DNA of 60,808 nt from Sulfuritalea sp. (lineage in GTDB: Bacteria; Pseudomonadota; Gammaproteobacteria; Burkholderiales; Rhodocyclaceae): the NCBI GenBank assembly GCA_021738105.1, contig JAIPCS010000001.1, positions 1 to 60,808 on the forward strand, written 5' to 3'. Positions 51,794 to 60,662 of the stretch are shown here, in pieces. The position numbers and the translations under genes were made by a program. The notes below the pieces were generated by a model. It had not been told where the DNA came from. It saw only the letters and a list, made by a program, of their open reading frames with translations, and did no database searches. Positions within the stretch are counted from its first letter, which is position 1. Every line of letters begins with the position of its first letter.

Positions 51794-52746
51794 GTTGCGA
51801 AATCAAGGTCGCGGTTTGCTCCCGTTCCTTTTCCGCCAACCCGGTTCTGCGTGCGGAATTGCTGGCGCGTTACCCGAACGCCACCTTCAATGATGCCGGC
51901 CTGCAACTTCGGGGAGACAGCCTGGTTGAATTCCTGAAGGGGCATGACAAGGCGATCACCGCTCTGGAAGAGATCGACGAGTACGTTCTGGGCCAACTTC
52001 CCGAACTCAAGGTGCTCAGCAAGTATGGCGTCGGCCTGGACATGATCGACATGGCGGCGATGCGAGCGCACGGCAAGCGGCTTGGGTGGACGGGTGGCGT
52101 AAACCGGCGGTCGGTGTCCGAAATGGTGATTTCGTTCGCCATCGCGATGCTGCGCCACGTCCCGGCGGCTAATCGCGAGGTGCTTGCCGGAACATGGCGC
52201 CAGCATGTCGGCGGACATCTTTCCTGGCGAACGGTCGGGATCATCGGCTGCGGAAACGTCGGCAAGGACCTCGTCCAGTTACTGAAGCCGTTTGGGACTC
52301 CGGTTCTGGCCAACGACATTCGCGACTATCGGGAATTTTACGAGGCCCACGCCGTCAAGCCTGTGGCTTTGGAGGAACTCCTGGCGAAGTCCGACCTGGT
52401 GACCCTGCATGTGCCGCTGGATCAGAGTACGCGCGGCATGCTCGACGAACGGCGGCTTTCGCTGATGAAGCCTTCCGCGGTGCTGATCAACCTTGCGCGG
52501 GGGGGGCTGGTCGACGAGTTTGCGCTGAAGCGCATGCTCCTGGAGAAGCGATTGGCGGCGGCAGCTTTCGACGTGTTTGCCGTCGAACCGCCGCGGGATG
52601 AAGAACTCCTGGCGCTCCCGAATTTTCTTGCCACGCCACACATCGGAGGCAGTGCCCATGAGGCGATACTGGCCATGGGTCGCGCGGCGATTGCCGGACT
52701 CGACGACAACAGCATTCCGGTCGAGGAACCGCTCGGTCAGGAATAA
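51790..52746 (+). CDS. D-2-hydroxyacid dehydrogenase family (SerA/PdxB-like)
   Basis: A 318-residue NAD enzyme. VGIIGCGNVGKDL is the cofactor loop, LINLARGGLVDE carries the catalytic Arg, FAVEPP the Glu, and ATPHIGGS the His. These oxidise 2-hydroxyacids such as phosphoglycerate. With an aminotransferase next, it could make an amino acid or hydroxyacid side group for the sugar, or oxidise the sugar itself. The ATG overlaps the cyclase stop by four bases. Confidence 0.85.
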   Translation: MSCEIKVAVCSRSFSANPVLRAELLARYPNATFNDAGLQLRGDSLVEFLKGHDKAITALEEIDEYVLGQLPELKVLSKYGVGLDMIDMAAMRAHGKRLGWTGGVNRRSVSEMVISFAIAMLRHVPAANREVLAGTWRQHVGGHLSWRTVGIIGCGNVGKDLVQLLKPFGTPVLANDIRDYREFYEAHAVKPVALEELLAKSDLVTLHVPLDQSTRGMLDERRLSLMKPSAVLINLARGGLVDEFALKRMLLEKRLAAAAFDVFAVEPPRDEELLALPNFLATPHIGGSAHEAILAMGRAAIAGLDDNSIPVEEPLGQE

Positions 52747-52764
52747 TCCGACAAGAAGGCGCGC

Positions 52765-53856
52765 ATGAGTACAAGACCCCGACGTTCCCTGCTGAATCCC
52801 GCCCTGCAGCGCCCCAGCGCACTGGGTTCGACCCCGAGGAATCCCGGCCGTCTGTGGCTGGACAAGAACGAGAATCTCGACGCGGAGCTGGAGACCGTAT
52901 TGCATGGCGCTCTGCTCGCGCTGCCAGCCCGGGCCCTGAATACCTATCCGGAAGCGGGCGAAGTCTATCGCAAGCTCGCGCGGTGGCTTGGCATCGGCCC
53001 GGAACATCTGCTGCTGACGCCAGGCAGCGACGGTGCAATCCGCCTCGTGTTCGAGTCCTTCGTCGAAGCGGGCGACGCCGTGGTTCACACCTCGCCGACC
53101 TTCGCCATGTACCCCGTCTACAGCCAGATGTTTGGCGCGACCGTCCGGGCGCTGGAGTATGCACGAACCGGGGCCGGGCCGTTTCTCGATCCCGGGTCGA
53201 TCATTGCAGCCGTGCGGGAAACCAGACCGAAGTTGCTGTGCTTTCCCAATCCGGACAGCCCGACCGGTACCACGCTGGCGCCGGAAATCCTGCGCGATGT
53301 GCTTACGGCGTGCGAGAGTTCCGGAACCGTATTGCTGCTGGACGAGGCCTATCATCCCTTCCATGAGTGGACCGCCGTACCATGGGTCATGAGTTCCAAG
53401 AATCTGGTGGTCGCGAGGACCTTTGCCAAGGCGTGGGGCGCGGCAGGGCTAAGGATCGGCTATGCAGTGGCCCATCCTGAAACGGTAGCCCTGTTGCACA
53501 AGATGAGGCCGATGTACGAAGTCAGCACGGTCGCCATCGAGTTCATGTCCGGAATGCTGGATCGCTCTGCGGACATGTTGAAGTCCGTGGCCAGAATCCG
53601 GGAGGGCAAACACTACTTTGTCGAAGAAATGCGGGCGCTCGGTTTCGCCGTATTGCCGACGGCGGGCAATTTCCTGCATGTCGCATTCGGCGCGAACTCG
53701 CAGGCAATTCATGCAGCACTGTCATCGAGAGTGTATTACCGTGCCGCATTCGATACCCCCAGCTTGGCAGGCTACAGCAGGTTCTCGGTGGCACCCCGAC
53801 CGGTCATGGAAGTGGTGGCCGGTTTAATCAGGCAGGCAGTTGTGGAGAGCAGATGA
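52765..53856 (+). CDS. HisC-like class I/II aminotransferase
   Basis: A 363-residue PLP enzyme resembling histidinol-phosphate aminotransferase: PGSDGAIRLVFES, NPDSPTGTT, DEAYHPF and the PLP lysine in ARTFAKAWGAAGLRIGYAV. It is not in a histidine operon. It could transaminate a keto group on a ring or a side chain made by the preceding dehydrogenase. AAGAAGG gives a good ribosome binding site. Its stop overlaps the next gene's ATG. Confidence 0.85.
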   Translation: MSTRPRRSLLNPALQRPSALGSTPRNPGRLWLDKNENLDAELETVLHGALLALPARALNTYPEAGEVYRKLARWLGIGPEHLLLTPGSDGAIRLVFESFVEAGDAVVHTSPTFAMYPVYSQMFGATVRALEYARTGAGPFLDPGSIIAAVRETRPKLLCFPNPDSPTGTTLAPEILRDVLTACESSGTVLLLDEAYHPFHEWTAVPWVMSSKNLVVARTFAKAWGAAGLRIGYAVAHPETVALLHKMRPMYEVSTVAIEFMSGMLDRSADMLKSVARIREGKHYFVEEMRALGFAVLPTAGNFLHVAFGANSQAIHAALSSRVYYRAAFDTPSLAGYSRFSVAPRPVMEVVAGLIRQAVVESR

Positions 53857-54959
53857 TGAAGGATAGTTTGGTCAAGGTGGCGGTTATCGGCTGCGGTCGT
53901 GTTTCGGGTCATCACTGCCGATCGATTGCGGAAACCGAAGGTGTCGAGCTGGTGGCGGTCTGTGATCTGGTGATCGAAAAGGCCAATGTATATCGCGATC
54001 AGTTCGGCGCCAGAGCCTATGACAACTATCACCGCATGCTGCTGGAGAATCCCCAGATCAATACGGTCGCCATTGTCACGCCCTCGGGCATGCACCATGA
54101 GCATGCGCTGGATATCATGGCGAGATACCGGAAGAACATCATCGTCGAGAAGCCGACCTTCATGAAACCTTCGCAGGTGGCGGACGCCTATGCTAGGGCG
54201 GCAGCCGCCGGCGTGGAGGTATTCGCCGTGTTCCAGAACCGGCACAACATTGCAGTGAAGCGGGTGCTGCAGGGGCTGACCGAGGGCGAACTCGGCAAGC
54301 TGCGCTCGGTGGCGGTGCGCGTCCGCTGGTGCCGTCCCCAGCGTTACTATGACCTGGCGCCGTGGCGCGGCACCTTTGCCATGGATGGCGGATGCCTGAC
54401 CAATCAGGGGATACACCATATCGACTTGCTGCGGCGCCTGGGTGGCGAGGTCAGCCGGGTTTGCAGTACGCACCGGACACTTGGCGCCGATATCGAGGTC
54501 GAGGATACCGCCACCGCGGCGATCGAGTTCGAAAGCGGCGCGATCGGCGCGCTCGAGGTTACCACCGCCGCCCGCCCGATAGACTACGAGGCGAGCCTGT
54601 CGTTGGTTTGCGAGAACGGACTGGCGCAGATCGGCGGCATTGCGGTGAACGAGTTGCAGATTTACTCGCCCGATCCGGCGGCTTGCGCGGCAAACTCGGA
54701 GGACTTTTCGGGGAATGTCTACGGCCACGGTCACGTGAAGATCTACGAGGAAATCCTCGCGCACTTCAAGGGGGAGCAGAAATTCCCAGTTTCCTATGAA
54801 GATACCCTGCGGACGATCCAGCTCCTGAACTCGTTCTATCGGGCGGACGAGAGCAAAGGGTGGGTGGACGTTGCCACAGCCGGCGACAGCACTCGCTTGG
54901 GCCGGGAAGATGAGCGTCTGGCCGGAATCTACCGTACCGCCCTGCCGTCGGCCATCTGA
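53853..54959 (+). CDS. Gfo/Idh/MocA oxidoreductase, second of cassette
   Basis: A 368-residue dehydrogenase with VIGCGRVSGHH loop, VEKPTFMK catalytic motif, and QGIHHIDLLRRLGG. It is distinct from the member at 48361, so two different hydroxyls or two steps are likely. It overlaps the aminotransferase gene by four bases; a second in-frame ATG three bases later may be the true start. Confidence 0.86.
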   Translation: MMKDSLVKVAVIGCGRVSGHHCRSIAETEGVELVAVCDLVIEKANVYRDQFGARAYDNYHRMLLENPQINTVAIVTPSGMHHEHALDIMARYRKNIIVEKPTFMKPSQVADAYARAAAAGVEVFAVFQNRHNIAVKRVLQGLTEGELGKLRSVAVRVRWCRPQRYYDLAPWRGTFAMDGGCLTNQGIHHIDLLRRLGGEVSRVCSTHRTLGADIEVEDTATAAIEFESGAIGALEVTTAARPIDYEASLSLVCENGLAQIGGIAVNELQIYSPDPAACAANSEDFSGNVYGHGHVKIYEEILAHFKGEQKFPVSYEDTLRTIQLLNSFYRADESKGWVDVATAGDSTRLGREDERLAGIYRTALPSAI

Positions 54960-55013
54960 GCATCTGGACCGAAAACGAGGCGGCGACCGGGCAACACTAA
55001 GAGCAAGGACGAA

Positions 55014-55982
55014 ATGGCAACGGAACAGATACTGAGGGCAGACCGGATCAAGCCGGATTTCGAAGGGCTGAAAAGCGCTTGGGAGGCCATGCTCAGGAAG
55101 TACTACCTGGGCGCCGACGAGTTGAATCCGGCCTACACGCTGGAGGTGCCCTGCCCGTACTGCAACTCGACCGTCATCGAGCGGTCGTTCAACTTGAACG
55201 GTTTCTGGCACCGGACCTGTGCGGAATGCAAAACCCTTTACGTCAGTCCCCGCCTGTCGGACGCCTGTATCGAGGAGTTGTACAGCGACGCGTACTACAG
55301 CGAAATGTACGGACGCTCCATGCTTCCCGTATTCGAGCAGCGCAAGCAATTGATCGGCCGCCGCAAGTTTGCCCAGACCGTTGCCCGCTGGGGAGGGAAG
55401 GGGCGGGGTCGCGTGCTGGACATAGGCGCCGGCATAGGCGAGGTTCCGGACGTGTTCCGGGACGAGGGCTGGCTTTGCCATGTGATCGAGATGAATCCGG
55501 TTGCAGTGGAATGGCTGCGCGGACGCGGCCACGAAGAAGTATTCCACGGCTCCCTGGACGGCTATACGACGGACCACCGTTTCGACATCATCATGGCGTG
55601 GGGCGTGGTGGAACACGTGGTGGACCCCGGTGCTTTTTTGAGACGGGTCCATGAGCTCCTTGTTCCAGGCGGGCTTTTTGTATCGGAGGTGCCCCACGGG
55701 CAGTGCCTGCTGGTGGATGTCGCCCGCAAGACGGGAATGGACCCGAAGCGAATCCTCATGGGGGAGCAGCACATCGTGCTCTACTCAACCGGTGCCTACG
55801 CAATGCTGCACGAGCGGAACGGTTTCGAAAAAGTACAGTTGCAGACGAACGGTCTCGACTGCGACACGATCCTGAAAGAGAACGGGTCGGATCTGCCGGA
55901 TGAAATTCTCGCGGCGATGCAGGAGTGCATTGACGAGAAATTATATGGAGACCTTCTGCGCGGGTTCTGGCGGCGGCCGTGA
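55014..55982 (+). CDS. Zinc-site SAM methyltransferase
   Basis: A 322-residue protein. CPYC and CAEC around residues 45-70 form a zinc-type site; the methyltransferase core is VLDIGAGIGEVPDVF, with IIMAWGVVEHVVDPGAFLRRVHELLVPGGLF. Its layout matches sugar methyltransferases with N-terminal zinc. AAGGA precedes the ATG. It stands between the cassette and the KdsB-like gene and probably methylates the same sugar. Confidence 0.82.
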   Translation: MATEQILRADRIKPDFEGLKSAWEAMLRKYYLGADELNPAYTLEVPCPYCNSTVIERSFNLNGFWHRTCAECKTLYVSPRLSDACIEELYSDAYYSEMYGRSMLPVFEQRKQLIGRRKFAQTVARWGGKGRGRVLDIGAGIGEVPDVFRDEGWLCHVIEMNPVAVEWLRGRGHEEVFHGSLDGYTTDHRFDIIMAWGVVEHVVDPGAFLRRVHELLVPGGLFVSEVPHGQCLLVDVARKTGMDPKRILMGEQHIVLYSTGAYAMLHERNGFEKVQLQTNGLDCDTILKENGSDLPDEILAAMQECIDEKLYGDLLRGFWRRP

Positions 55983-56015
55983 TGGCGAAGTCTTTCTGCC
56001 TTTCGAGCGGCTATG

Positions 56016-56040
56016 CCGCCGTGTCGCCAGCGCCGACTTA
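56016..56040 (+). repeat. 25-bp exact direct repeat, copy 2
   Basis: It is identical to 4136-4160 in the ligase gene. It lies in the 107-base gap before the KdsB-like gene. Neither flank resembles the ligase gene, so the shared piece is only 25 bases. Confidence 0.7.
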
Positions 56041-56089
56041 TTCGGGATACTGATCCCTCCACCCACTTTCATATTTGACAAAGGCGAAG

Positions 56090-56860
56090 ATGAAAACCAT
56101 AGGCATTGTCCCCGCCCGCATGGCGGCCTCGCGTTTCCCCGGCAAGCCCCTGTACCCGATTCACGGCCGTCCGATGCTGGAACACGTGATGCTGCGAGCC
56201 GGGATGTACCAGAGTTGGGACCAGTTGGTGCTGGCCACCTGCGATAGCGAGATCGAGCAGTTCGCAAACGACAAGGGCTTCCCCGTGATCATGACCGGCG
56301 CACACCACACCCGGGCGCTGGACCGGGTTGCGGAGGCGGCCGAGCGCCTGGAGGGAGGGGTTGCCGATGACGATATCGTCGTCTGCGTGCAGGGCGACGA
56401 GCCTATGATGCGCCCGGACATGATGGACGCCGTGGTTGCGCCCCTGCGGGCGGACCCATCAATTCCCTGCACGGTTCTCGCGATGCAAATCACCGAGGAA
56501 TCCATCTGGCGCAATCCGGACACGGTCAAGATCATTCACAACGACGCGGGCGAGGTGCTGTATACGTCGCGGGCTCCCGTACCGTACTGCAAGGGCAGCT
56601 TCACACCCGCGCACATGGCGCGACGGATCTACGGTATTTTTGCCTTTCGCTGGAAGTACCTCAAGGCTTTCTCTATCCATCCCGAAACACGGCTCGAGCA
56701 GCTGGAGGCCTGCGACAGTAACCGGATACTGGATATGCCGTTCCGGCAATACATAGCGCCGTACCCGTTCTTGAAATCCTATTCCGTTGACAGCCCAAAT
56801 GATATTGAACTAGTAGAACAGCATATCGTTACTGATGAATTCTGGAACCTGTACAACTAA
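56090..56860 (+). CDS. KdsB-like 3-deoxy-octulosonate cytidylyltransferase
   Basis: A 256-residue CMP transferase: IGIVPARMAASRFPGKPLYPIHGRPMLEHV, VLATCDSEI and CVQGDEPMM. Classical KdsB has a GTDR segment; here it is TRALDRVAEA, so it belongs to a variant subgroup with possibly another sugar acid. AAAGGCG suits the ATG at 56090, five codons inside a longer frame. It may activate the product of the KdnBA set or of the cyclase cassette as its CMP derivative. Confidence 0.85.
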   Translation: MKTIGIVPARMAASRFPGKPLYPIHGRPMLEHVMLRAGMYQSWDQLVLATCDSEIEQFANDKGFPVIMTGAHHTRALDRVAEAAERLEGGVADDDIVVCVQGDEPMMRPDMMDAVVAPLRADPSIPCTVLAMQITEESIWRNPDTVKIIHNDAGEVLYTSRAPVPYCKGSFTPAHMARRIYGIFAFRWKYLKAFSIHPETRLEQLEACDSNRILDMPFRQYIAPYPFLKSYSVDSPNDIELVEQHIVTDEFWNLYN

Positions 56861-56896
56861 ATACTTTGCTGCCTATTTAAATCAAGTACCTAAGTC

Positions 56897-57652
56897 ATGA
56901 CGAAGAGCATCGAGTATCAGACAGATCGGATAGCTAATTATTTCAAGCATCATCGGGTACGCTGGGAGCAGTTCTACCAATCTGAGCGCCTAATTGTAGA
57001 GAGGCTTAGTCCTGCAAAAAGCGACACAGTCTTGGATATCGGTTGTGGGTGTGGCGGATTGGGCCTGGCACTGCGGGATCGATTCTCAGTCGAACAATAC
57101 ACAGGTATTGAAATAAATTCGCTCGCAGCAATGTCCGCGCAGGAATTGAATCCTAGTGCGGAAATCTATTGTGGGGATTTCCTTGATCTACATCGGCTAC
57201 TTCTTAAAGGGAGGCACTTCGACTTGGTTTTTTCACTAAGCTGCTTTGATTGGAACGTCAGGTTCACCGACATGCTCCGCGCAGCCTGGAAGCACGTCGC
57301 CCCCGGGGGAGCGCTTGTAGCGACATTTAGACTGGTTGCGGGCGAGGGATGCGATGATATTAAGCGATCCTACCAATTTATAAATTTCGATGGAGCAATG
57401 GAGGGAGAGCGCGCATCTTATGTGGTATTGAATGCAGCGGAATTGGCATCAAAACTAATCCAATTGAACCCCTCTACCATTTCTGCATTCGGATATTTTG
57501 GCGCTCCATCGCCTACCGCAGTAACACCATATGACGAGGTTTGTTTCTCCGCGTTTTCGGTTAGAAAAAGGCATTTAACCGATAGAGCTTCCATACAGCT
57601 TGATTTGAGTTTACCCGGCGATATTGAAGCTAAGTTCGGCGTTCATCCATAA
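56897..57652 (+). CDS. Class I SAM methyltransferase
   Basis: A 251-residue methyltransferase with VLDIGCGCGGLGLALRDRF, YTGIEINSLAAMSAQEL and FDLVFSLSCFDWNVRF. It begins 36 bases after the KdsB-like gene, where base composition shifts toward AT. Its substrate is not evident. Confidence 0.82.
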   Translation: MTKSIEYQTDRIANYFKHHRVRWEQFYQSERLIVERLSPAKSDTVLDIGCGCGGLGLALRDRFSVEQYTGIEINSLAAMSAQELNPSAEIYCGDFLDLHRLLLKGRHFDLVFSLSCFDWNVRFTDMLRAAWKHVAPGGALVATFRLVAGEGCDDIKRSYQFINFDGAMEGERASYVVLNAAELASKLIQLNPSTISAFGYFGAPSPTAVTPYDEVCFSAFSVRKRHLTDRASIQLDLSLPGDIEAKFGVHP

Positions 57653-57663
57653 GGGCAGTTTTA

Positions 57664-59571
57664 GTGATTGTTTGCGACAGCTATAACGTGCCGATTAATG
57701 GCGGGAGCGATGTATTCGTATGGGATAGCTACATTAGTACCGATTCGCTTTCGTCTATTCCGCGATATTTGGAAACGCATGCGGAGAGATTTCGAAGTAA
57801 GTATGTTGAATTCATTCACGATCTTGGTCTGGCAGTTCTGCACGAACAGAGCATAATTGATCATCTTAGCTTTGGCGGCGACTTTAGTTTTTGGTGGATG
57901 ACAAAATTAGCTGAAAAAAGCCCATTTAAGTCCCCGCAAATTTACGATTGCCTGCGTGTGATGGCCTTAGAGGAAATACTCCTTGAAAAAAGGCCACTGA
58001 AGGTTGTTTTTTTGTCTTCTAATTCTGATCTGGCATCCGTAATTGGAGGAATTTGCAAGGCAGTTGATATTGACTTCCGCTGGGATAAAGGAGCGAAGAG
58101 GCGTAATTCCTGGTCTGCGCGAGATCTCTTTCGAATGCTTCCTCATCCGATACGAGGGGTTATTGTTCTGCTAGTCCATTGCTACTCCCGCTGGTCCCTT
58201 CGGACTAGCGAAAACGCCAGATCGAAATTAGTGGAGCCCTCTATTCTTATTTGCTCGTACTTAATCCATTTGGATCTGGTTGCCGCCCGAGCAGGTAAGT
58301 TCCAATCTCACCAGTGGGGACAATTGCCAAAGCTAATAAGTGAGCTCGGCCAGAGTGTTACATGGTTGCAGCACTTCCTGGTTAGCCCCGCAGCACCAGA
58401 TGTGAAAGCAGGGGCGCAACTGTTGGAGTTGTTTAATAAAGATTCAGAAAATTCGGAGAAGCACGAGTTTTTGGATGGGCATTTGACACTGGGGCTAGTC
58501 TTTTCCGCATTGCGGCGTTGGATATCGTTACTATTGTTGGCTTGGCGCATACGTGACATCGGCGTTCGATTCTACCCTTCAAAATCAAACGCGTGCCTCT
58601 GGCCGCTATTGAGAAATGATTGGTTGTGCTCTGTCACAGGAGCTACGGCGGTGTTAAGTTGTTTGCAGCATGAACTTTTTGACGCTGCACTTGCTAAAAT
58701 TGCCCACAAAGAAGTCGGCTTTTATTTATGTGAGAATCAAGGATGGGAGCGGGCGTTTCTCCACGCATGGCGTAAACATGGGCACGGCCAAGTTATTGGC
58801 GTCCAGCATGCAACCGTACCGTTTTGGCATCTTTATTACTTTGATGATTCACGCAGTATAAATTCGAAGTTAAAGCGCAGGATGCCTTTGCCCGATAAGT
58901 TGGCCGTAAATGGACCGATGGCACGGAATAGTTTCCTTTCTTCTGGTTATTCTGCCCGGCAGCTAGTTGAGGTTGAGGCTCTTCGTTACCTAAGTTTAAT
59001 AGCTAATTTGCCTGCAGTTGGCTCTGGTCATGCAAAGACGATACTAAAGCAATCTGGCGAGCTTGGCTCATGCAAAAAAAGGGTACTCGTGCTTGGCGAC
59101 ATGATTCCTCGCTCAAATCAGATGCTATTAGGCCTTTTGGAAGGGGTGTCCGCTCTACTGCGGAGACATTTTATCTTTACATTTAAACCGCACCCCGGTT
59201 TGGCAGTAAAACTAAGCGAGTTTTCTGGGCTCGAAATTGACCAAACGAATGAGAGCCTGAATAAGATGTTGCAGGAATTCGATTTGGCAATATCCGCAAA
59301 TTCTACGTCAGCAGCTGTAGACGCCAGCCTTGCTGGGCTTCCTGTAATTATCGGATTGGATGGCGCCAGCTTAAATTTGAGCCCGCTGCGTGGCCGGTCG
59401 GGCATTTTCTTTGTTAGCACAGCAGAAGAAATGGCAGCGGTTTTGAACGCGATCATTGATCATGGCGTCGCTATGCACGAGACGGAGTTGTTTTGTCTGG
59501 ACAGTGAGGTGCCACGCTGGCGGCAATTATTGGTCACGTTGTTGCGCGACAAAGGCGATGCTAAATGTTGA
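57664..59571 (+). CDS. TIGR04326-like surface-carbohydrate transferase
   Basis: A 635-residue protein with VIGVQHATVPFWHLYYF near residue 378 and, near the end, FIFTFKPHPGLAVKL and ISANSTSAAVDASLAGLPVIIGLDG, which fit the TIGR04326 family of surface-carbohydrate proteins (probable GT-B transferases). It is AT-rich relative to the core, suggesting separate acquisition. The GTG start follows the methyltransferase by 11 bases; its stop overlaps the next gene. Confidence 0.72.
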   Translation: MIVCDSYNVPINGGSDVFVWDSYISTDSLSSIPRYLETHAERFRSKYVEFIHDLGLAVLHEQSIIDHLSFGGDFSFWWMTKLAEKSPFKSPQIYDCLRVMALEEILLEKRPLKVVFLSSNSDLASVIGGICKAVDIDFRWDKGAKRRNSWSARDLFRMLPHPIRGVIVLLVHCYSRWSLRTSENARSKLVEPSILICSYLIHLDLVAARAGKFQSHQWGQLPKLISELGQSVTWLQHFLVSPAAPDVKAGAQLLELFNKDSENSEKHEFLDGHLTLGLVFSALRRWISLLLLAWRIRDIGVRFYPSKSNACLWPLLRNDWLCSVTGATAVLSCLQHELFDAALAKIAHKEVGFYLCENQGWERAFLHAWRKHGHGQVIGVQHATVPFWHLYYFDDSRSINSKLKRRMPLPDKLAVNGPMARNSFLSSGYSARQLVEVEALRYLSLIANLPAVGSGHAKTILKQSGELGSCKKRVLVLGDMIPRSNQMLLGLLEGVSALLRRHFIFTFKPHPGLAVKLSEFSGLEIDQTNESLNKMLQEFDLAISANSTSAAVDASLAGLPVIIGLDGASLNLSPLRGRSGIFFVSTAEEMAAVLNAIIDHGVAMHETELFCLDSEVPRWRQLLVTLLRDKGDAKC

Positions 59572-60662
59572 TCGAAGATACATTCAAGGGAAAGACGGTG
59601 CTCATCACAGGGCACACCGGCTTCAAGGGTGCGTGGCTCACGGCATGGCTCAATCAACTCGGAGCCCATGTTGCGGGGGTTGCACTCGACCCACCAACCA
59701 CGCCATCCCATTTCGTGGCAGCCGGCATGACCACCGGGATGATCGATCTGCGCATCGATATTCGTGACAGAAATGCCATGGAGGATGCAATCGCGTCCGT
59801 GCAACCGGATTTTGTGTTCCACCTTGCTGCGCAAGCCTTGGTCCGGCGCTCATACGCGGATCCGGTCGAGACCTGGCAAACCAACGTGCTCGGCACCCTG
59901 CACTTGCTCGAAGGCTTGCGCAAGCTCGACAAACCCTGCGCGGCGGTGATCATCACGAGCGACAAATGCTACGACAACGCGGAGTGGGTATGGGGCTACC
60001 GCGAGACTGACGCCCTGGGCGGGCCGGACCCTTATAGCGCTTCCAAGGGTGCCGCCGAGTTGGCAATCCGTTCGCACATCAAGTCGTATTTTCCGGGGTC
60101 GACCAGCAAGGTTCGCATTGCGGCGGCCCGCGCCGGCAATGTAATCGGTGGCGGCGACTGGGCGGCGGATCGCATCGTGCCCGACTGTGTGAAAGCGTGG
60201 TCTACCGACAACGCGGTCGAGTTGCGCAATCCGCATTCCACTCGTCCCTGGCAGCATGTGCTCGAGCCCTTGAGCGGATACCTGTGTCTGGCGATAGCCT
60301 TGACGCAGCGACCGGAGCTGCATGCGGAGCCGTTCAATTTCGGCCCGCAGGCACAGCAAAACCGTAGCGTTTTGGAACTGGTTCAGCAGATGGCCCTGCA
60401 CTGGGACCAAGTCCGTTGGCAAGATGTTTCACAGTCATCGGTGGGACCGTACGAGTCCGGGCTGTTGAAACTGAACTGCGACAAAGCACTTCACCATTTG
60501 CGTTGGCATGCCGTGATGGGTTTTGATGATACCGTTCGCCTAACTTCAGAATGGTACCGAGCGTATTACCATCAGCCAGAAACGATTGCAGCCATGACTC
60601 GCACGCAAATTGCCACCTATACTGTAATCGCTAAGCAGCAAGGAATGGCTTGGACTTTATGA
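59565..60662 (+). CDS. rfbG: CDP-glucose 4,6-dehydratase
   Basis: A 365-residue extended SDR making CDP-4-keto-6-deoxyglucose, entry to CDP-dideoxyhexoses. The loop is GHTGFKGAWLTAWL, then FHLAAQALVRRSYADPVETW, ITSDKCYDN and the catalytic YSASKGAAEL. RAGNVIGGGDWA and RPWQHVLEPLSGYL are family hallmarks. It overlaps the preceding gene by seven bases. No rfbF (CDP-glucose synthase) is in view; it may lie past the edge. Confidence 0.93.
   Translation: MLIEDTFKGKTVLITGHTGFKGAWLTAWLNQLGAHVAGVALDPPTTPSHFVAAGMTTGMIDLRIDIRDRNAMEDAIASVQPDFVFHLAAQALVRRSYADPVETWQTNVLGTLHLLEGLRKLDKPCAAVIITSDKCYDNAEWVWGYRETDALGGPDPYSASKGAAELAIRSHIKSYFPGSTSKVRIAAARAGNVIGGGDWAADRIVPDCVKAWSTDNAVELRNPHSTRPWQHVLEPLSGYLCLAIALTQRPELHAEPFNFGPQAQQNRSVLELVQQMALHWDQVRWQDVSQSSVGPYESGLLKLNCDKALHHLRWHAVMGFDDTVRLTSEWYRAYYHQPETIAAMTRTQIATYTVIAKQQGMAWTL

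Noticed and set aside
53772..55772. A 666-codon open frame on the - strand
   Set aside because: Shadow of the HisC-like, Gfo/Idh and methyltransferase genes; no domain and low-complexity composition.
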